Assembly (NCBI GenBank): GCA_025450375.1
Contig: JANWHO010000195.1
Span: forward strand, 1-6,644
Direction: 5' to 3'
DNA length: 6,644 bases
Source of the DNA: Chloroflexota bacterium
Lineage (GTDB): Bacteria > Chloroflexota > UBA5177 > JANWHV01
Shown: positions 5,623-6,644 of the stretch, piece by piece
Layout: the number at the start of each line of letters is the position of its first letter
Position numbering within the stretch: position 1 is the stretch's first letter
Made by a program: the position numbers and the translations under genes
The notes under the pieces: model-generated
Database searches by the model: none
Told to the model about the DNA's origin: nothing
The model's input: only the letters and a program-made list of their open reading frames with translations

Positions 5623-6644
5623 TTAGGCCACCCAGCCCCCGCTCACGAACACGCTGGTATTGAGGACCAGGAGGCTGAGGAAACAGGCGGCGCAGATTAC
5701 GGTCCGGCGAGGGGTGGCCGACAGCACGATGAACAAGGGGAAGGCGGCGAGCAAATACCGCGGCAGACTGACCAGGGGATCAGGGTACTTTCCGATGATC
5801 GCGGGGGTAGAGAGGGCAACCAGCAAGACGCCCCAAAGGAGAAGCGCGTGCGCACGGGTCAGGATGAAAGTCGCGGGAACACTCAGGGTCAGGAAGACGA
5901 GCAAGAACAGCGCATCCTGGCTGCCTACCAGGCCGGCGAGGCTGGGCGCGGGCGGATGCGCGATCAGCGCCGAAACGGCGAGACGTACGGTGTGCCAGGG
6001 TGGGGTAAGAGCGCGACGCCACGCTACTTCACTGGTGCTGAAGAGCAAGGGATTGCCGAATCGCAGTCCGAGATAGAGCGCATAGCCGGCGATCCCCGCT
6101 GGGATCAGCAGGGCCGCGGCCAGGGCCTGAATCGCCGCCAACCTGCTACCCGGCTCACTCGCTAATTCGTTCCGACGGGCAGCCCCAAGCCTGGGGGTAG
6201 CAGGTCGCCATATTGATGTCCCATAGACCTCGTACCACGAAACGGCGAAGGGCAGCAGCGCGACGATGCCCACCGAGCGGGTCGCGGTCGCCAGGCCGCC
6301 CGCCAGCCCGGCCCACCACCAGTGATGGAGGCGCGCGAGGTAGCAGCACAGCAAGAACAGTAGCAGGAAGAGGCTCTCGCTATACCCAGCGAAGAGAAAT
6401 AGGCTGGTTGGGAATAGGGCAAGCAGCCATACGGCGCGCTTGGCGCGCTCTGGTCCGTAGTCAATCTCCACTACCTTGTAGAGCGCGAGGAAGGCGCCCA
6501 GGCAGCAGAAATTGGCCAGAACAACCGCCGCCAGGGCGCGCGACCACGGCCAGATCACCAGTAGCAGGTGCAACGTGCCGGGGTATAGGGGGAAGAAGAC
6601 CACGCTTTGGGGATAGGGATAGGGAGCTTGATGGTAGCCGTCGC
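5623..6644 (-). CDS. PIG-V-like integral membrane mannosyltransferase, 5' end beyond the window
   Basis: Multipass membrane glycosyltransferase resembling the PIG-V family (GT-C fold), whose eukaryotic members add the second mannose of GPI anchors using a polyprenyl-phosphate sugar. Bacterial relatives occur in Chloroflexota and Actinobacteria, with mostly unknown acceptors. The frame stays open to the right edge: before the GTG at 6603 it continues as DGYHQAPYPYPQS, running into VVFFPLYPG, a family hallmark, so the GTG is not the start. About 340 codons are visible; 50-80 residues, probably including the catalytic acidic loop, are missing. I count roughly nine or ten hydrophobic segments. 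Other family-like pieces are FAGYSESLFLLLF, LATATRSVGIVALLPF, LVSLPRYLLAAFPLF and the C-terminal GGWVA. It is on the same strand as the HAD gene but 158 bases upstream of it, with a probable separate promoter between. The membrane family is secure; the exact sugar and acceptor are not. Confidence 0.82.
   Translation of the reverse strand, partial: DGYHQAPYPYPQSVVFFPLYPGTLHLLLVIWPWSRALAAVVLANFCCLGAFLALYKVVEIDYGPERAKRAVWLLALFPTSLFLFAGYSESLFLLLFLLCCYLARLHHWWWAGLAGGLATATRSVGIVALLPFAVSWYEVYGTSIWRPATPRLGAARRNELASEPGSRLAAIQALAAALLIPAGIAGYALYLGLRFGNPLLFSTSEVAWRRALTPPWHTVRLAVSALIAHPPAPSLAGLVGSQDALFLLVFLTLSVPATFILTRAHALLLWGVLLVALSTPAIIGKYPDPLVSLPRYLLAAFPLFIVLSATPRRTVICAACFLSLLVLNTSVFVSGGWVA

Noticed and set aside
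6601..6603. GTG as the start of the PIG-V-like gene
   Set aside because: The frame stays open to the window edge, and the upstream residues DGYHQAPYPYPQS continue a conserved family segment into FFPLYPG.

Overview
The window is ordinary chromosomal DNA from a GC-rich bacterium. Three things point to Chloroflexota or a close Terrabacteria relative: a thymidylate kinase gene followed directly by a YaaQ/DarA-type cyclic-di-AMP receptor (an arrangement shared by Firmicutes and Chloroflexi), an FHA protein with a long loop before its S-R-R-H motif, and a bacterial PIG-V-like multipass glycosyltransferase. This placement is inferred from gene content and style, not from a database search. I see no rRNA, tRNA, CRISPR array, insertion sequence or phage gene. 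No stretch over 300 bases lacks a gene.

Left part (1-1490). The 3' part of tmk runs in from the left edge. It is followed after 19 bases by darA, the small PII-like cyclic-di-AMP receptor; the two look like one transcription unit. A gene for an unrecognised membrane-anchored exported protein lies on the opposite strand, ending only 7 bases from the end of darA.

Middle (1491-4438). A 187-base divergent promoter region holds a good sigma-70-like promoter in each direction, one for the exported-protein gene and one for guaB (IMP dehydrogenase, full length, catalytic residues present). Nine bases after guaB comes a gene for a 387-residue protein with a helical/coiled-coil N-terminal region and a C-terminal FHA phosphothreonine-binding domain; it is probably co-transcribed and translationally coupled with guaB. 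The 118-base gap after it contains three short hairpins with the same TGAG loop and a hairpin plus T-run that looks like a terminator.

Right part (4439-6644). Two genes lie on the minus strand: a Cof-type HAD-IIB phosphatase with a proline-rich N-terminal extension, and a PIG-V-like membrane mannosyltransferase whose 5' end lies beyond the right edge. The 158-base gap between them holds a 25-base inverted repeat and a possible promoter for the phosphatase.

How the genes fit together: tmk and guaB both serve nucleotide supply (dTDP and XMP/GMP), and DarA links the left operon to cyclic-di-AMP signalling. The FHA protein suggests Ser/Thr-kinase signalling next to guanine nucleotide synthesis, but a functional link is only an inference from position. 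I did not find a convincing new biological system. The items most worth checking are the TGAG hairpin cluster, the guaB-FHA pairing, the unrecognised exported protein, and the small palindromic elements at two promoters.
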